Shown here in pieces: positions 62,514 to 64,000 of a stretch of 64,000 bases of DNA. The notes beneath the pieces were generated by a model. The model made no database searches, was not told the DNA's origin, and saw nothing but the letters and a program-made list of their open reading frames with translations. The stretch is from MGBC163016 sp964631345 (lineage in GTDB: Bacteria; Actinomycetota; Coriobacteriia; Coriobacteriales; Eggerthellaceae): positions 101,397 through 165,396 of the forward strand of contig CAZVWE010000005.1 of assembly GCA_964631345.1 (NCBI GenBank), read 5' to 3'. A program made the position numbers and the translations under genes. How positions within the stretch are numbered: the stretch's first letter is position 1; every line of letters starts with the position of its first letter.

Positions 62514-63761
62514 ATGGCAAATGCAAAAGCTGAGGCACAGGCACTCACGCCTGTACCCGGGAAGTCATGGGGGACGCTCATACTTGTCTTGCTGGCAGGT
62601 ATCGCAGTGCCTCTCAATATGTTCAAGGCTCCTGGTTTGGCTCCCACAATAATCGGATACTTCGGTATCAATGGGTCGGACTTTGGTTGGCTTATGTCTA
62701 TCTATACAGTCATGGGCATAATCCTAGCTTTCCCAGCAGCTGGTATCATCGCGAAGATAGGCGATAAGATGACCATTGTCATCTCGTTGGGATTCACTGT
62801 GCTGGGATGTCTTGTTGGTGCACTGGCTCCGAATTATACGGTTCTACTCGTTGGACGCTTCCTTGAAGGTGTGTCCATGGGTTTGATCGCCGTTGCTGCT
62901 CCTGCAGCTATTTCCAAATGGTTCCCAGGACATAGCCGTGGCTTGGCGCTCGGCATCTGGTCTCCCTGGGTGCCCCTTGGAAACATCATCATGCTGAATG
63001 CCTGCAATCCTATTGCAAGCGCATTTGGCGGCAGCTGGCAATCCGTTTGGTATGTGGGTGGCATCTACGCGCTTATCTTGCTCATTTTGATGGTTATCTG
63101 CTACAAGGAACCAGATGCTCCCTTGCTGGATCCTGATGAGATGGTCGAAAACCTTCCTGAGGAAGTCCAGGAAAAGAACGCGAAGAGCAAACCTGCTATT
63201 GCCAATGCAGGGATCTGGCTCATCGCCATCGCTTTCTGCCTTTTCAACATTACGCAGAACGCAACTCTCAACACGTTCTACCCCACTTATCTGGGCGAGG
63301 TTCATGGCTTCACCGAAGGTGATGCAGCATTCATCACAAGCGCTATTACGATTCTTGCTATTCCTGGTTGCATCTTTGCTGGCTGGCTTTCCGATAAAAT
63401 CCACTCAAAGCGCTGGGTCATTATCATCGGCTTCATCGGTGTTTTGATCGCTGCTGTTTGGTACTTCAACTTCGAGACAACGTGGCAACTTTGGGTCGCT
63501 ATCATCATCGGTGGTTTCATTGGTACATTCGTTACGCCTTGCACCTTCGCTGCATCCCCTGAGATCATGGGTCCAAAGGCAAATGGTCTTGGCATGGCTA
63601 TCATCGGCTTCATGCAAAATATCGGTCAATTCATCGGTGGTATAGCTATTGGTTATATGTATGTGGGAATGGGCTGGGCAACAGCGTCTTATATCCTGTT
63701 CTTCCCAGCTATCATCATTGCTATCATTCTAACCTTCGCAACTAAGAAGTATCTGAAGTAG
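62514..63761 (+). CDS. MFS transporter, paralogue of the one at 58490
   Basis: A 415-residue carrier with twelve predicted helices. GLIAVAAPAAISKWFPGHSR and GLALGIWSPWVPLG align with the protein at 58490. AAAGGAG precedes the start. It ends the plus-strand run and is followed by a strong terminator. Confidence 0.87.
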   Translation: MANAKAEAQALTPVPGKSWGTLILVLLAGIAVPLNMFKAPGLAPTIIGYFGINGSDFGWLMSIYTVMGIILAFPAAGIIAKIGDKMTIVISLGFTVLGCLVGALAPNYTVLLVGRFLEGVSMGLIAVAAPAAISKWFPGHSRGLALGIWSPWVPLGNIIMLNACNPIASAFGGSWQSVWYVGGIYALILLILMVICYKEPDAPLLDPDEMVENLPEEVQEKNAKSKPAIANAGIWLIAIAFCLFNITQNATLNTFYPTYLGEVHGFTEGDAAFITSAITILAIPGCIFAGWLSDKIHSKRWVIIIGFIGVLIAAVWYFNFETTWQLWVAIIIGGFIGTFVTPCTFAASPEIMGPKANGLGMAIIGFMQNIGQFIGGIAIGYMYVGMGWATASYILFFPAIIIAIILTFATKKYLK

Positions 63762-63833
63762 CGCATTGGCTCAAAGGCGACGAGCAGAGTGATCTGTAAG
63801 GAAGCTCGCATCGCTTAAAATGCACTATTCTAG

Positions 63834-63865
63834 AAACGGCTGCCGTATACCAACGGTAGCCGTTT
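63834..63865 (+). terminator. Rho-independent terminator after final MFS gene
   Basis: AAACGGCTGCCGT pairs with ACGGTAGCCGTTT (13 bp, one G-T) around ATACCA, and a T-rich tract (TTTCTT, overlapping the end of the stem) follows. It lies 72 bases after the MFS stop. Confidence 0.8.
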
Positions 63866-63902
63866 CTTATGAATTGAGCGGTGGAATGTGTAGTGGCAGG
63901 GT

Positions 63903-63908
63903 TATAAT
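63903..63908 (+). promoter_or_regulatory. -10 element of the tRNA-Gly promoter
   Basis: TATAAT lies 11 bases before the tRNA 5' end, a normal distance for a tRNA promoter. The best -35-like sequence, TTGAGC at 63874, is too far away (23 bases). Confidence 0.5.
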
Positions 63909-63919
63909 AATGTCCCACT

Positions 63920-63969
63920 GCGGGCGTGATTCAATGGTAGAATTTCAGCTTCCCAAGCTGGTATCACGG
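63920..63969 (+). tRNA. tRNA-Gly (anticodon CCC), 3' part missing or displaced
   Basis: The 5' acceptor strand GCGGGCG, the D-stem ATTC/GAAT, the anticodon stem TCAGC/GCTGG and the loop TTCCCAA (anticodon CCC) are all intact. The sequence then reaches TATCACGG, but no T-arm (GTTCGA) and no CGCCCGC acceptor strand follow within the remaining 31 bases. The gene is therefore truncated, interrupted or chimeric here; a restored 3' part beyond the window cannot be excluded. Confidence 0.7.
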
Positions 63970-64000
63970 TGAAGCATTGCGAAACGCGCGAAATGCGCAT

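Overview
The window looks like the chromosome of a strictly anaerobic actinobacterium of the class Coriobacteriia, most likely family Eggerthellaceae. This is inference: the sequence shows an array of DMSO-reductase-superfamily molybdenum enzymes, each with a small ferredoxin; LuxR regulators fused to about twelve membrane helices; Old-Yellow-Enzyme-type flavoproteins; and small zinc-ribbon proteins. That combination is characteristic of Eggerthella, Gordonibacter and Slackia relatives. Base composition appears moderate, with GC-richer islands around 30.1-32.1 kb and 46-49.6 kb. No species is assigned.

Layout. 1-15.5 kb is mostly core: gyrA (5' end outside the window), a QueG-like iron-sulfur protein, then a minus-strand series rsgA / OB-fold lipoprotein / trkH / a 51-residue membrane protein / HAD phosphatase / ZIP transporter / amino acid permease. 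A plus-strand aldo-keto reductase and dtd follow, then a Q-rich membrane protein and a GH25 lysozyme-like lipoprotein. 15.6-20.7 kb holds two tandemly duplicated cupin genes, an OYE/FAD reductase and a divergent MFS gene. 20.9-28.6 kb is the first molybdenum-enzyme block (two enzymes, two ferredoxins, two zinc-ribbon microproteins, a PucR-like regulator). 28.7-32.1 kb has an MFS gene, an EEP-family phosphohydrolase and a PIN toxin-antitoxin pair. 32.2-36.7 kb has a ferredoxin, a third molybdenum enzyme and a membrane LuxR regulator on the minus strand. 37.1-45.1 kb has an MFS and an SLC13 transporter, zinc-ribbon microproteins, a fourth enzyme, its ferredoxin and a LigB-AMMECR1 fusion. 45.1-49.6 kb is core-like: a small alarmone synthetase and an ECF riboflavin transporter operon under an FMN riboswitch. 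49.7-63.8 kb has a second membrane LuxR regulator and a plus-strand run: transhydroxylase-type large and small subunits, a microprotein, a fifth enzyme with ferredoxin and microprotein, an MFS gene, a second transhydroxylase-type large subunit, and another MFS gene. The window ends in a tRNA-Gly gene whose 3' part is not where it should be.

How the parts may work together. Seven molybdopterin enzymes lie in about 41.5 kb. Five resemble the acetylene-hydratase branch and two the pyrogallol transhydroxylase / catechol dehydroxylase branch. None shows a Tat signal, so they are probably cytoplasmic. Each of the five is paired with a two-cluster ferredoxin, and each block carries transporters and/or a sensor-type regulator. 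The simplest reading is a set of separately induced modules that import and reduce different small, possibly aromatic, compounds as electron acceptors. The least explained parts are two families of cysteine-rich microproteins embedded in these operons: one beginning Met-Cys-Phe-Arg-Pro with a proline-periodic tail, the other beginning with a CxxCxxCxxC block. They recur with the enzymes and are the best candidate for an undescribed accessory system.
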